NCBI GenBank assembly: GCA_029210695.1
Contig: JARGFH010000022.1
Span: 1 to 59,390 of the forward strand
DNA from: Acidimicrobiia bacterium
Lineage (GTDB): Bacteria; Actinomycetota; Acidimicrobiia; Spongiisociales; JAHEDJ01
Length of the DNA: 59,390 nucleotides
Reading direction: 5' to 3'
The position numbers and the translations under genes are program-made. Shown here in pieces: positions 1-8,692 of this stretch. A model generated the notes under the pieces. The model made no database searches and was not told the DNA's origin. It was given only the letters and a program-made list of their open reading frames with translations. Numbering within the stretch: position 1 is the stretch's first letter; the number at the start of each line of letters is the position of its first letter.

Positions 1-64
1 CCCAACAGTGGGTATTCCCTCTCAGGAGGTGGGGAATTTCAGTGAGCAGGTCTGGGGAGTTTCA

Positions 65-295
65 ATGAGCGTGGTCACTGTCATAGCCGTCTGCAATCCT
101 GATGAATGGTGGTCACCACGTCACGTCTCCGACATCATCGTCGACATCCAGACAGGCCAACACACCTACCACTTGATCACCGGTGACGGGCGCGAGTTGG
201 CACTTCGAGTTGTCGCCGGGACGACGGGAACGATGTTGAGAACCGAAACAGACACCTGGAAAGGCCAGGCTCTCGCCGATGTGGCTGACTGCTGA
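65..295 (+). CDS. DUF3892-type small protein
   Basis: This is a 76-residue protein starting at ATG 65, chosen because family members begin just before the conserved segment 'VIAVCNPDEWWSPRHVSDI'. It carries the pattern I associate with DUF3892: a Val-Cys-Asn-Pro start, an Ile/Asp helix, a His-x-Tyr strand, and 'LRTETD' before a C-terminal Cys. The function of the family is not known. An ATG-like frame extends back to 8 but has no clear ribosome site. The next gene at 574 is a paralogue, so the two look like a tandem duplication. Family assignment is from memory of the pattern; moderately sure. Confidence 0.6.
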   Translation: MSVVTVIAVCNPDEWWSPRHVSDIIVDIQTGQHTYHLITGDGRELALRVVAGTTGTMLRTETDTWKGQALADVADC

Positions 296-573
296 TGTCG
301 GGCTAGAGCCGACCAGACCGCTTTCCACCGGAAGCCGATGGAACGGTACGCGGTCGACCGGGCAAAACACACGTCAGATCGGATGTAGGCGTCGTTGGAG
401 AACGGGACGTTCCAGGCGTTTGGCGCAGTCGTGATGGGTCTTGCCTACGGCGACGCCGTTGCGTCCTCGTCCTGTGGATCGGCACGACCCCCGACGGGAA
501 CATTACGAGTTCTCGAGCAACCGGCGAATAGAAGCAACGGCATGCCCCGACAGACGAGGAAGGATGTGAATCA

Positions 574-905
574 ATGGCTCGTCGAGGAGTCACCCGTACC
601 GGCAAGGACAACCAAGGCGACATCACCGCTCTGTGCAATCCGGGTGAGGCTTGGTCATCGCGTCGAAAAAAGGACGCGATCAACGACATCAACAGACGCC
701 TGCACAGCTACCACGTGAAGTGGCCAGACACAATCGAGACCGAGATCCCAGTGGTAGAAGGTCCGAGAGGCCCTTACCTGCGTAACGACAAGGACCAGAC
801 AATACGGAACAACCTCGGAGCCTGCCGGATGGTGGTGTACATCAGAACCGCGAGAGCATGCCGCTGCTACCTCGCCAGGATAGGTCGATATATCTATTTT
901 GTTAG
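574..905 (+). pseudogene. DUF3892-type paralogue, apparent frameshift near 816-818
   Basis: ATG 574 follows an AAGGA ribosome site. The first 80 or so residues match the upstream DUF3892-like protein: 'ITALCNPGEAWSS', 'INDINRR', 'HSYHVK', 'PYLRNDKDQTIRNNL'. After the NNL codons the open frame continues with unrelated sequence into the regulator gene. If one base is assumed missing at about 816-818, the frame reads Ser-Leu-Pro-Asp, the kind of ending expected of the family, and runs to a TAG at 903-905. The simplest reading is a one-base deletion, or a sequencing error. A natural fusion to the extended frame is less likely because that frame overlaps the regulator. Confidence 0.5.
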
Positions 906-912
906 ATATCTA
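890..912. promoter_or_regulatory. Operator-like palindromes before the GntR/LacI regulator
   Basis: ATATCTA (890-896) and TAGATAT (903-909) form a 7-bp inverted repeat with a 6-nt spacer, and TAGATATCTA (903-912) is itself a perfect palindrome. The site lies 23-45 nt upstream of the regulator's GTG start in an AT-rich patch, where an autoregulatory operator would be expected. Confidence 0.5.
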
Positions 913-934
913 GAACTTCTGGTAAGGTTGCCGT

Positions 935-2149
935 GTGCAAGTAGCGGGTTACGAGGATCCGTCGGAGATAACGCCCCGGATCAATGTCGACCGAGAGAGC
1001 CGGGTTCCGCTCGCCACGCAGGTAGCCCGCCAGTTCACCTGGCTAATCGCCACCGGAACAATCCGCGCCGGCTCTCACCTGCCCACGATTGTCGACGTCG
1101 CCAGACATGTGGGCGTCAACTTCCATACGGTCCGCGCGGCGTATCAGCAGCTGCGCGACGATGGGCTCGTACTCACCAAACGGGGCTCCGGGACGGTGGT
1201 GTTGGGATACGATCGTGATCGTGCGATGGCCCGTGGCGGGCACCATCCAACCTTCACCATCGGCGTGCTCGTTCCATCCTTCAGCGACTACTACGCCGAT
1301 TATCTCGAATCGATCATCGAAGCGGCAACGGTCGAGGGGTGGTTGCCCGTCATCTGCCACACTCGCCATTACGACTCGGTGGTGGTCGCCCGCTACCTAG
1401 ATCAACTGTTCAGCCGGAACGTTGACGGCGTCATCGTCACTCACTTCGAAACACCGGGCGATCTGAGCACGCTTGACGTCTTCAAGTCGGCGGAGGCTCT
1501 CAGACCATTCGTGTTCGTCGATTGTGCCGACGTCGGCATAGGGTCCACGATCACCGTCGACCGCGAAGGTGACGGCTCGGTGGCGACAAACCATTTCATT
1601 GAGCACGGCCATGAACGGATCGGGTACCTGGCTCCACCCGAGACGTGGAGTGCCACCAAGCGATTAGGGAGCGGCTACCACCGCGCGTTGAGTGAGGCCG
1701 GGATCGCCACAGACGCCCGTCTGATCGAGCACGCAGCAGAGTTCTCGCTTGGAGCTGGGGCCAAAGCCGCCCACCGTCTCCTCCAGCACCCTGAGCCGCC
1801 CACCGCCATCTTCTGCGCCGGCGACATCCTCGCCCTCGGCGCGATCAGCGCCATCGACAGTCTCGGACTCCGGACACCTGGCGATGTGGCGGTGATGGGC
1901 TACGGCGAGATTCCCTTCTCGGCGCTCGCCGCGCCGGCTCTGGCGAGCATCCGTCTGCCCGCCGATGTCCTCGCTCACGAGGCGGTACGAGTTCTGCGGC
2001 AGGCAATCGACGACGGCTGCACACAGCCACCTACCGCAGTCGCAACGTCGCTCGTTCCCCGGGCCTCGTGCGGATGCCACCCGACCGGCCAGGTTTCAGA
2101 AGGGCAGACCGGGGACACCTCCCCGGCACAGGAAAGGAAACGCTCATGA
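935..2149 (+). CDS. GntR-type HTH / LacI-type ligand-binding hybrid transcription regulator
   Basis: This 404-residue protein has an N-terminal winged helix of the GntR kind (about 20-90: 'PLATQVARQFTWLIATGTI', 'TVRAAYQQLRDDGLV', 'KRGSGT'). A LacI/periplasmic-binding-like effector domain follows (about 105-385: 'TIGVLVPSFSDYYADYLES', 'NVDGVIVTHFETPGD', 'AIFCAGDILALGA'). This is the AraR-type domain order. The GTG start at 935 has AAGG 10 nt upstream. It overlaps the substrate-binding gene by 4 nt, so it most likely represses this transport operon in response to a sugar or nucleoside-like ligand. The ligand is not predictable from sequence alone. Confidence 0.85.
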   Translation: MQVAGYEDPSEITPRINVDRESRVPLATQVARQFTWLIATGTIRAGSHLPTIVDVARHVGVNFHTVRAAYQQLRDDGLVLTKRGSGTVVLGYDRDRAMARGGHHPTFTIGVLVPSFSDYYADYLESIIEAATVEGWLPVICHTRHYDSVVVARYLDQLFSRNVDGVIVTHFETPGDLSTLDVFKSAEALRPFVFVDCADVGIGSTITVDREGDGSVATNHFIEHGHERIGYLAPPETWSATKRLGSGYHRALSEAGIATDARLIEHAAEFSLGAGAKAAHRLLQHPEPPTAIFCAGDILALGAISAIDSLGLRTPGDVAVMGYGEIPFSALAAPALASIRLPADVLAHEAVRVLRQAIDDGCTQPPTAVATSLVPRASCGCHPTGQVSEGQTGDTSPAQERKRS

Positions 2150-3183
2150 CACAGAAAGGCAACATCGTCCGTTGGCTGGCCACCCTCGTTACCCTGACGT
2201 TGCTGGTCGCAGCATGCGCCGGCGACGCCGCCACAACGACCACCGAGGCGGCACCGGCCGACACGACTGCTGCAGCGGCCGAACCGGTTGCCGTATCGCT
2301 GCGGCTTCCTTGGTTCCCCAGCGCCCAGTTTGCAGGAGACTACGTGGCGCTCGAAAAGGGCTTCTTCGCCGAAGAGGGCCTCGACGTCACCATCAATCCG
2401 GGCGGATTCGACATCAACAGCATCACGCTGGTTGCTGCCGGAAGCGACACGTTCGGGTTGCACGACACCAACTCGCTGCTCTTCGCCAATGCCGAAGGCA
2501 TCCCGCTGATCACGGTGGCCACCTTCCTACAGAAGCATCCAGGCGCGATCATGGCCCTCGCCGACTCCGGATTTGAATCACTCGCCGATCTCGAAGGCAA
2601 GACCATCGGCTTTCAGGAAGGTGGACCCTGGCAGCTGACACAGGCGATGCTGGTCAAGAACGGCATCGACCCCGATTCCCTCAGACAGGTGGCAGTCGGA
2701 TTCGACCTAACGCCGTTGTTCGAGGGCACCATCGATCTCATCACCGTTTTCTCGACTAACGAGCCGATGCTGGCCGAACAACAGGGCTTCGAAACCACCG
2801 TCTTCGTCCCCTACGACTACGGGGTCGAAACGTCGGCGAATGCGCTGTTCACCACCAAGGAGTATCGGGACGCCAATCCGGACACGGTGTGTGCGATGGT
2901 ACGGGCCATCGCCCGCGGTTGGGAATACGCACTCGACAACCCGGAGGAAGCCGCCGACATTGTCGTCGCCGTCGATCCCGACAACCTCGACCGTGACAAA
3001 GAACTCAAGAGCCTGGCCGCCATCGAAGACGACGTGCGGACCCCCGATGCCATAGCCAACGGCATCGGTTCGATGACCCTGGATCGATGGCAGACCGCCG
3101 AGGACGTCCTGGGGGAGTACGGTGGGTTGACCGTGGATATCGACTTGACCTCGGTCTACACGGACGCCTGCTTCTCCTCTTGA
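2146..3183 (+). CDS. ABC transporter substrate-binding lipoprotein, NMT1/THI5-like
   Basis: This is a 345-residue secreted lipoprotein. The signal peptide ends in the lipobox 'LVAACAG', followed by a Thr/Ala-rich linker, and ATG 2146 follows GGAAAGG. The mature part opens with 'LPWFPSAQFAGDYVALEKG' and 'FFAEEGLDVTINPGG', typical of the NMT1/THI5/SsuA superfamily that binds pyrimidine precursors, riboflavin, sulfonates or similar small molecules. The adjacent ATPase and permease complete an importer. The neighbouring nucleoside phosphorylase hints at a nucleoside or base-derived substrate; that is inference. Confidence 0.85.
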   Translation: MTQKGNIVRWLATLVTLTLLVAACAGDAATTTTEAAPADTTAAAAEPVAVSLRLPWFPSAQFAGDYVALEKGFFAEEGLDVTINPGGFDINSITLVAAGSDTFGLHDTNSLLFANAEGIPLITVATFLQKHPGAIMALADSGFESLADLEGKTIGFQEGGPWQLTQAMLVKNGIDPDSLRQVAVGFDLTPLFEGTIDLITVFSTNEPMLAEQQGFETTVFVPYDYGVETSANALFTTKEYRDANPDTVCAMVRAIARGWEYALDNPEEAADIVVAVDPDNLDRDKELKSLAAIEDDVRTPDAIANGIGSMTLDRWQTAEDVLGEYGGLTVDIDLTSVYTDACFSS

Positions 3184-3253
3184 TTGCCAGGCAGGAGGGT
3201 GGCCCGGTTCATACGGACCACCCTCCTCCCCGCTGGTGAAAGGACCCACCCTC

Positions 3254-4027
3254 ATGGTCTTCGACAAGAACGCCAACACCCCAGGCAAGGTGCAGTACCA
3301 CCTCCGGGTCGGCCCCGGCGACGTCGCCGAATACGTCCTCCTCCCCGGCGATCCAGACCGTGTGCTCCGCATCGCCGGCCACATCGACGACCCCAAAGAG
3401 ATAGCGCACCACCGCGAATACCGGACCGTCACGGGCAGCTACCACGGCATACCGGTCACCAGCACCTCCACCGGGATCGGATGTCCATCCGCGGCGATCG
3501 CCGTCGAAGAACTGGCCAACGTCGGTGCGACCCATTTCGTCCGGGTTGGCAGCAGCGCAGCGCTGGCTCCCGGAATCCGCACCGGCGATCTCCTCATCAA
3601 CACCGGATCGATGCGCCTCGACGGCACCAGCGCCGCCTACGTCGACCCCGGCTTTCCGGCCGTTGCCGATCACTACCTCGTGCATGCGCTCATCGAGGCA
3701 GCATCGGAGTTGAGCGACCAACGCGGGTTCGACTACCACGTGGGCATCAACGCGTCGAGCGACGCTTTCTATACCGAAACTCCCGCATTCATCGAGAACC
3801 TGATGCGACACAACATCACCAACATCGAGATGGAGAGTTCCGCGATCTTCACGGTTGCGCACCTACGCGGGCTAGCGGCTGCGATGGTGTGCGCGGTGTC
3901 GTACAACTACACGGACCCCGACGACATCGACTACGAGACCGCCAACCATCGCCTCATTCAAGGATGGGACAACGCCATCGATGTCGCCCTCGAGGGTATC
4001 CGAAGATACCAGGCTGTGAGAACCTAA
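3254..4027 (+). CDS. Nucleoside phosphorylase (uridine/purine nucleoside phosphorylase family)
   Basis: This 257-residue enzyme belongs to the PNP/UDP phosphorylase superfamily, which splits a nucleoside with phosphate to base and ribose-1-phosphate. Visible motifs are 'YVLLPGDPDRV' (phosphate-binding loop), 'TSTGIGCPSAAIAVEEL', 'FVRVGSSAALAP' and 'NIEMESSAIFTVA', the last carrying the Met-Glu ribose-binding pair. ATG 3254 sits 10 nt after AAAGGA; a GTG at 3236 in the same frame is possible but would overlap the ribosome site. It lies inside an ABC import operon, so it probably acts on imported nucleosides in the cytoplasm. Confidence 0.88.
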   Translation: MVFDKNANTPGKVQYHLRVGPGDVAEYVLLPGDPDRVLRIAGHIDDPKEIAHHREYRTVTGSYHGIPVTSTSTGIGCPSAAIAVEELANVGATHFVRVGSSAALAPGIRTGDLLINTGSMRLDGTSAAYVDPGFPAVADHYLVHALIEAASELSDQRGFDYHVGINASSDAFYTETPAFIENLMRHNITNIEMESSAIFTVAHLRGLAAAMVCAVSYNYTDPDDIDYETANHRLIQGWDNAIDVALEGIRRYQAVRT

Positions 4028-4029
4028 CC

Positions 4030-4845
4030 GTGGCAGAGCAGGGCATCGAGCGAGGAATCGCTTTCGATGGGATCGGGATGCGCTTCGGCGGAGAGCAGCC
4101 CGTCCGTGCGCTGCGCGACATCACGCTCCAAATCCCCGACGGCGAGTTCACCGCCATCGTTGGTCCGTCAGGATGTGGCAAGTCGACCCTCCTCCGGATA
4201 GTGGCGGGCCTGCTCGAACCCACCGAAGGCACGGTGTCGGTGCGCGGCAAAACCCCCGATCAAGCACGGCGAGATGTCGAATTTGGTTTCGTGTTTCAGA
4301 GCCCAGTGCTGTTTCCGTGGTTGCGAGCACTCGGCAACGTGCTGCTTCCCGATCGGATTCTCGGCGACCGCAACCCTGCCCACGGCTCAAACATGGACGA
4401 GCTGGCTCGGCGCCTTCTCGCCCAGCTGGGACTGGCGGGATTCGAGGGTCACTACCCCGGGCAGATGTCGGGAGGGATGAGACAACGAGTAGCCCTCGCC
4501 CGCGCATTGATCTACCAACCATCGACCTTGCTCATGGACGAACCGTTCGGCGCACTCGACGAGTTCACCCGAGACCGCCTCAATCTCCAGCTTGTCGAGG
4601 TTTGGAGCAACTCGGGGACAACGGTGTTGTTCGTGACCCACAGCATCCAAGAGGCCATCTACCTCGCCGATCGGGTGGTTGTGCTCAGCGCTCGACCTGG
4701 CCGGATCAGCAGGATCGCGGCCGTGCCTTTCGGTCGACCCAGGCCCCTCGAAATCCGGTACGAACCCGACTTCGCCTCCCTTACCGGCGAGCTGCGCAGC
4801 CTCCTCGAGGAAGACCCTGACACAACCGAAGGGACGGTCACATGA
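4030..4845 (+). CDS. ABC transporter ATP-binding protein (SsuB/NrtD/ThiZ type)
   Basis: This is a 271-residue ATPase. Walker A is 'GPSGCGKST', the signature is 'MSGGMRQRVALARAL', Walker B is 'LLMDEPFGALDE', and the H-loop His is in 'FVTHSIQEAI'. The GTG at 4030 follows the phosphorylase stop directly; the open frame extends much further upstream, but that part is antisense-like and overlaps the phosphorylase. It energises the permease encoded next, with which it overlaps by 4 nt. It is cytoplasmic and membrane-associated. Confidence 0.92.
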   Translation: MAEQGIERGIAFDGIGMRFGGEQPVRALRDITLQIPDGEFTAIVGPSGCGKSTLLRIVAGLLEPTEGTVSVRGKTPDQARRDVEFGFVFQSPVLFPWLRALGNVLLPDRILGDRNPAHGSNMDELARRLLAQLGLAGFEGHYPGQMSGGMRQRVALARALIYQPSTLLMDEPFGALDEFTRDRLNLQLVEVWSNSGTTVLFVTHSIQEAIYLADRVVVLSARPGRISRIAAVPFGRPRPLEIRYEPDFASLTGELRSLLEEDPDTTEGTVT

Positions 4846-5636
4846 CCACAGAGTCGCCGATGCGGAAGGGACGCCCGAAGTGGCGCACGGTGATACCGGC
4901 GGCCCTATTGTTCTTTGCAGCGCTCGTCGTCTGGGAGGTCATCGTCCGGGCATTCGAAGTGCCCGCCTACATCCTTCCCAGCCCCACCGAGATCCTGACA
5001 GAGCTGATCGCCGAGGGCCGCTCCCTCACCACCGATCTTGGCTGGACCATGCTCGAGGCGGTACTGGGATTCCTCGCAGGCAGCTCGGCGGCCTTCCTGG
5101 CCGCCGTCATCTTCGTGCATGTGCCGATCGTGGAACGAGCTGCCTTCCCGTGGGCGATCGTGCTGCAGACGGTCCCAATCGTGGCGATCGCTCCACTACT
5201 AACAATCTGGTTCGGATTCACCCTGGTCCCGAAGGTTGTGATTGCCGCCATCATCTGCTTCTTCCCCGTGCTGGTCAACACGACCCGAGGTCTTCGCTCG
5301 GTGAGCGGCGAAGCCCTCGAACTGATGAGCGTTCTCTCAGCTCGGCGTTCCTCTATCTTCTGGCGACTGCGCATACCTAGTTCGTTGCCCTACGTATTCG
5401 CCGGGTTGCGGGTTGCCGCCACCTTGTCGGTCATAGGAGCAATTGTTGCCGAGTTCACCGGATCGGATCGCGGAATCGGATACGTCATTGTGCAAGCTGC
5501 CTATCGGATTGACACCCGACTGATGTTCGCCGGGATCGCCCTATCATCCCTCGGCGGGATCCTTTTCTTCAACATCATCGGCTGGTTGGAGAAGGCCGCG
5601 ATTCGCTGGCCTGACGCCCGGATGGAAGACCAATAG
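4842..5636 (+). CDS. ABC transporter permease (SsuC/ThiX type)
   Basis: This 264-residue inner-membrane protein has about six predicted hydrophobic helices and the BPD_transp_1 layout. The EAA loop, which contacts the ATPase, is at 'GEALELMSVLSARRSSIFW'. 'PAYILPSPTEI' near the N-terminus is typical of the nitrate/sulfonate/pyrimidine group. It is translationally coupled to the ATPase gene by an ATGA overlap and is the last gene of the operon. Confidence 0.92.
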   Translation: MTTESPMRKGRPKWRTVIPAALLFFAALVVWEVIVRAFEVPAYILPSPTEILTELIAEGRSLTTDLGWTMLEAVLGFLAGSSAAFLAAVIFVHVPIVERAAFPWAIVLQTVPIVAIAPLLTIWFGFTLVPKVVIAAIICFFPVLVNTTRGLRSVSGEALELMSVLSARRSSIFWRLRIPSSLPYVFAGLRVAATLSVIGAIVAEFTGSDRGIGYVIVQAAYRIDTRLMFAGIALSSLGGILFFNIIGWLEKAAIRWPDARMEDQ

Positions 5637-6011
5637 AAGAGGAGCGAGACCGTACAGCGGCGGATACCCGGACCGGACGCGGTCCCGTCGAGACAACCGT
5701 CCGATTGACCACCGGTAGAAGACCAGCAGAACCGATACAACGAAGCAACGAGGCCCCGGTCAGCTACCGCTCTGACCAGAGCCCATTCGTAGCCGGAACA
5801 GGATTTGAACCTCCGACCTTCGGGTTATGAGCCCGAGTCCGGGGTGTTCGCTGACCTGCGGAAACGCGCGAAGCGCCTGCTCAGACGGCGCTTCTGGTCC
5901 GGGTCATTCCGCGTTCTTGACCGTCCCATCCCACCCTCTCGCGCGATGGACGCGCGATGGAGAACGTGCCCCGCCGAGATGTACACCCCACGCGAGCAGG
6001 TACCGCGATCA
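5637..6011. other. Intergenic boundary region without a gene
   Basis: I see no convincing gene here. A short hairpin (GGTCAG at 5758-5760/5761-5763 pairing with CTGACC at 5772-5777) lacks a T-run and is only a weak terminator candidate. The tRNA-like fragment at 5791-5834 is listed separately. The plus-strand open frame from 5805 is the tRNA fragment read through into the antisense of the ATPase gene. Confidence 0.6.
5791..5834 (-). other. 3' part of a tRNA-Met-like sequence, candidate attachment site (att)
   Basis: On the minus strand the sequence gives an anticodon stem-loop with CAT (GGGCTCATAACCC at about 5822-5834), then a variable region, then a T-loop GGTTCAAATCC (about 5801-5812) and the start of an acceptor stem. 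The D-arm and 5' acceptor are absent: beyond 5834 the sequence is unrelated. One T-stem position is mismatched. A truncated 3' tRNA end is what integration of a tyrosine-recombinase element leaves at its distal junction, with chromosome on the 3' side (left) and element on the right. The matching intact tRNA is not in the window. Confidence 0.5.
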
Positions 6012-7790
6012 TCACGATCGCCTGATGTGCAGGATGTGGGCTTGCGGATGATCATTGGCCAGCTGACTGGCCAATGCGTGCTCGTAGGTAGTGACGATTA
6101 TCTGCTCCGGCGCATGCGCAGCAGATGCGTCAGCGAGATACCCCGCCACGGTGCGTCGCAGTTTGGGGTCGAGGTGTTCAAGGGGTTCGTCGAACCAGAC
6201 GAATGGCAATGTGGTGGAGCACTCAATTACCAGCAGGTGCGTGATGAGCCGCGCCCAAATCCGTTCGCCGCCACTGAGGCTGTCCCATCCGAGCTCTTCG
6301 CCAGCGACGAAACGGGTAACAGCGCCATCCGGTCGAAGCTGAAGCCCGCCGTCGTTGAACAGCTGCTTCCAGCGCCACTGCACTTCCCTGGCAATCGGCT
6401 CGATCCTTGTCGACGTGAGCTGTTCGGTAGCGGTTCGAAGAGCAGCAGCCGCGGCAGCCGCGACACCTTCGCGACGAAACGCCTCGGTGAGTCGGCGTTG
6501 AGCCTGCTGTACTTCGTTGTCCGCGTCGAGTTGCTGCCTGAGGGCGTCGATCTGGGAACGAAGCCCACCCAGGGTCGCGTTGTGGCTGTTGAGGGCATCG
6601 AGCGCTTCGCGGTACACCCGCTCGGCGAACTCGGGGTCTTGGTGCTCGTCGGACTGCGGGCCCTGCGGCTGGCTCAGGACTTCGAGCCGCGCCACAAGCG
6701 AGTTGATCCGTTCGAGTTGCGCAGTCGCCGTGGCTGCGGCACGGGACAGCTCGGATTCTTCGCGGTGTGCTCTTTCAGCGAGCTCGTAATGGGCTGCGCG
6801 GGCAACGGCAACGGCGTCTCGATCGATCGGTCTCAGACATGTGGGGCAGGTGGTGTGGTCACCCTCGAGGAGCTCAAGTCCGTGCTCGGCGGCGATGGTC
6901 GCGGCTCGGGCGTGATCCAGTTTCCCAATGGTTTCTTCCGTTCGGTCCGTGATGGTGACGCGGGCCTGCGCAAGCATCTCCTGGAGGACGACTCGATCAG
7001 CATCTGACGGCACCTGTTCGTCTGCAAGGACTTCCCTGACCTCCTTGGCGATGTCAACAAGCGCATCCTGAAACATGTTGGCCACGGTGCGGAATCGGGC
7101 CCACTCGGCCGCTAGTTGACGAGCCTGATCAGCGACAGCCAGCCCTGCTTCGAGGCGGGTACCGGTAGCTTCGGCGCCGACGACATCGCCTTGGAGCCTC
7201 GCGATGTCGGCCTCCACGGTTGCTCTATCGGCAACGCGCTGCTTGTCACTCGCCCGGAGTCCCTTGGTTGCCTTTTGAGCGTCCTTGAGTGCCCCGTCGG
7301 CCAGCTCCGATGCTCGGAGTAGGTTCGTGACCCCGAAGGCCTGGTGAAGATGCGTCTCGATATCGAGGGCTCGGTCTGAGGCGACATGTCCACCGCCGAG
7401 CATGACAGAAAGCCGTGCAGCCGTCGGCAGGTCAATGCCGAACTCGCTTTCGACAAGATCCTGGGCAGCTCCTGGATCCAGTTCTTCCTCGTTGAGGCGA
7501 TAGGTAGATGTTGGTGAGCCCCGGCGTTTGATGTTTCGTTCAATCGCGAGGGTCGATCCGTCGCGCAATGTCATCGAAATCTCGACGGTGGCCTGTTCGG
7601 TGCCGGCTCGGATACAGTCCTTCGGAGAGATGCTCCGGGCGTGTTCGCCGAATAGGGCCCACGCGAGGGCGTGCACGAGCGACGTCTTTCCAACGCCGTT
7701 GGGGGCTACCACGAAGGTTGTCCCCGGCGCGAAGTCGACGTCCAGGGAGTCGTACGACCTCCAGTTTCGAAGGCGAACATGGCGAATCAT
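6012..7790 (-). CDS. Rad50/SbcC/SMC-like AAA ATPase with zinc-hook motif
   Basis: This 592-residue protein has an ABC-type split ATPase. Walker A is 'APNGVGKTS' (29-37), the signature is 'LSGGER' (505-510), and Walker B is 'FVWFDEP' (530-536) followed by a D-loop. Between them are two coiled-coil-like, Ala/Glu-rich arms around a CPTC motif (315-318), the zinc-hook dimerisation site of Rad50/SbcC. It is shorter than SbcC (about 1000 residues). It overlaps the preceding gene by 4 nt and is the last gene of a three-gene operon. It probably acts on DNA, in repair or in defence; there is no nuclease partner in the operon. Confidence 0.8.
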   Translation of the reverse strand: MIRHVRLRNWRSYDSLDVDFAPGTTFVVAPNGVGKTSLVHALAWALFGEHARSISPKDCIRAGTEQATVEISMTLRDGSTLAIERNIKRRGSPTSTYRLNEEELDPGAAQDLVESEFGIDLPTAARLSVMLGGGHVASDRALDIETHLHQAFGVTNLLRASELADGALKDAQKATKGLRASDKQRVADRATVEADIARLQGDVVGAEATGTRLEAGLAVADQARQLAAEWARFRTVANMFQDALVDIAKEVREVLADEQVPSDADRVVLQEMLAQARVTITDRTEETIGKLDHARAATIAAEHGLELLEGDHTTCPTCLRPIDRDAVAVARAAHYELAERAHREESELSRAAATATAQLERINSLVARLEVLSQPQGPQSDEHQDPEFAERVYREALDALNSHNATLGGLRSQIDALRQQLDADNEVQQAQRRLTEAFRREGVAAAAAAALRTATEQLTSTRIEPIAREVQWRWKQLFNDGGLQLRPDGAVTRFVAGEELGWDSLSGGERIWARLITHLLVIECSTTLPFVWFDEPLEHLDPKLRRTVAGYLADASAAHAPEQIIVTTYEHALASQLANDHPQAHILHIRRS

Positions 7791-8692
7791 GCTGCGAGCG
7801 CTCCAACGATCTCACCGAGTCGTTCTGGCAGATCTTCGGGGCTCGCGACGCCTGATTCGAGATCGGAGATCAACCTCGCCAGCCCTGTCGTCTCCGTGTC
7901 ACCGAGATCTGACCAGGCCATTCGCTTCTCGGTGATTTGAGCGCGAGCGCCCTGGGCAGCGACAGCAAGCACAGACGACCTCACGATCGCAGGAACATCG
8001 ATTGCATCACTGCCGACGTCGAATGACCGGATCAAGTCAGCGTCCAGAGCTGTGAATGAAGGGGCGAGTTCGTTGATGAAGGCGGCGCACGCTACGGCAG
8101 CCGCCGCGATGGGCCGTGCGATCCGGGGTGGTCGGGACTGGCCGCTGGGGACCTCGAAAGCGGCTTCGAGGTCGGAACGCTCGATGATCACGCCGACCAT
8201 GGGCGGTTTGGTCATGAGCAGTATTCCGGCGGTCTCGCCGAACGCGCCGAATATGGCGGCCGCCGCTGAAATACGTCGAGGGGTCAGTTCATTGAGCTCG
8301 GAGTCGGCCGGCTCAAGCATGCCGCGAAGCCGGTGACCCCGGCAGGTGATGATCAGGTCACTGTCAATTCCGGACGCGCGGGCTGCGATGTCCGGGACGA
8401 CGTCGCAGCCCTCGTTGAGTTCATCGTGAAGGTCCGCCTCAAGCCGGCCGACGACGTCAGCGATGTCGCCGGCTGGCATCCGCGCCGGTTCGTGAGCGAG
8501 GAGTGCAGCGATCGACGGGCGTGAGGCTTGGGGATCGATTCCTCGCCCGGCTTTCAGGGACGCGATGAGCCGCTCCGCTTCTGCCCGCTGGGTGGCGGTG
8601 AGATGGTCGAGGGATGGCTCGTCGCCGCCGTGCTCGAGGAAATCGAGGTATGCGTCGAGGACCTCGTCGACCGGATCGAAGTCGTGCGTCAT
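7787..8692 (-). CDS. Conserved-looking protein of unknown function, between sigma-like and Rad50-like genes
   Basis: I do not recognise this 301-residue protein. The N-terminal 60 residues are acidic and helical ('VLDAYLDFLEHGGDEPSLD', then a 'AERLIASLKAG' helix), a size and charge that could suit a sigma-binding segment. The rest is Ala-rich with few distinctive motifs and no membrane helix. ATG 8692 is preceded by a strong AAGGAGG, and the gene overlaps both neighbours by 4 nt (ATGA), so the three proteins are made together in fixed ratio. A regulator or adaptor of the ATPase, or an anti-sigma-like factor, are both possible; neither is shown. Confidence 0.6.
   Translation of the reverse strand: MTHDFDPVDEVLDAYLDFLEHGGDEPSLDHLTATQRAEAERLIASLKAGRGIDPQASRPSIAALLAHEPARMPAGDIADVVGRLEADLHDELNEGCDVVPDIAARASGIDSDLIITCRGHRLRGMLEPADSELNELTPRRISAAAAIFGAFGETAGILLMTKPPMVGVIIERSDLEAAFEVPSGQSRPPRIARPIAAAAVACAAFINELAPSFTALDADLIRSFDVGSDAIDVPAIVRSSVLAVAAQGARAQITEKRMAWSDLGDTETTGLARLISDLESGVASPEDLPERLGEIVGALAA

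Noticed and set aside
2100-2145. TPP or other riboswitch before the NMT1-like gene
   Set aside because: The gene overlaps the regulator gene, leaving no leader, and no CUGAGA-type conserved box is visible.
3184-4029. Upstream extension of the ABC ATPase frame
   Set aside because: This part overlaps the nucleoside phosphorylase and is Arg/Pro/His-rich; the ATPase proper starts at GTG 4030.
5758-5777. Terminator after the transport operon
   Set aside because: The 6-bp stem has an 8-nt loop and no T-run; too weak to call.
5805-7007. Plus-strand frame beginning 'MNLRPSGYEPE'
   Set aside because: The start is the tRNA-like fragment translated and the rest is antisense to the Rad50-like ATPase gene.
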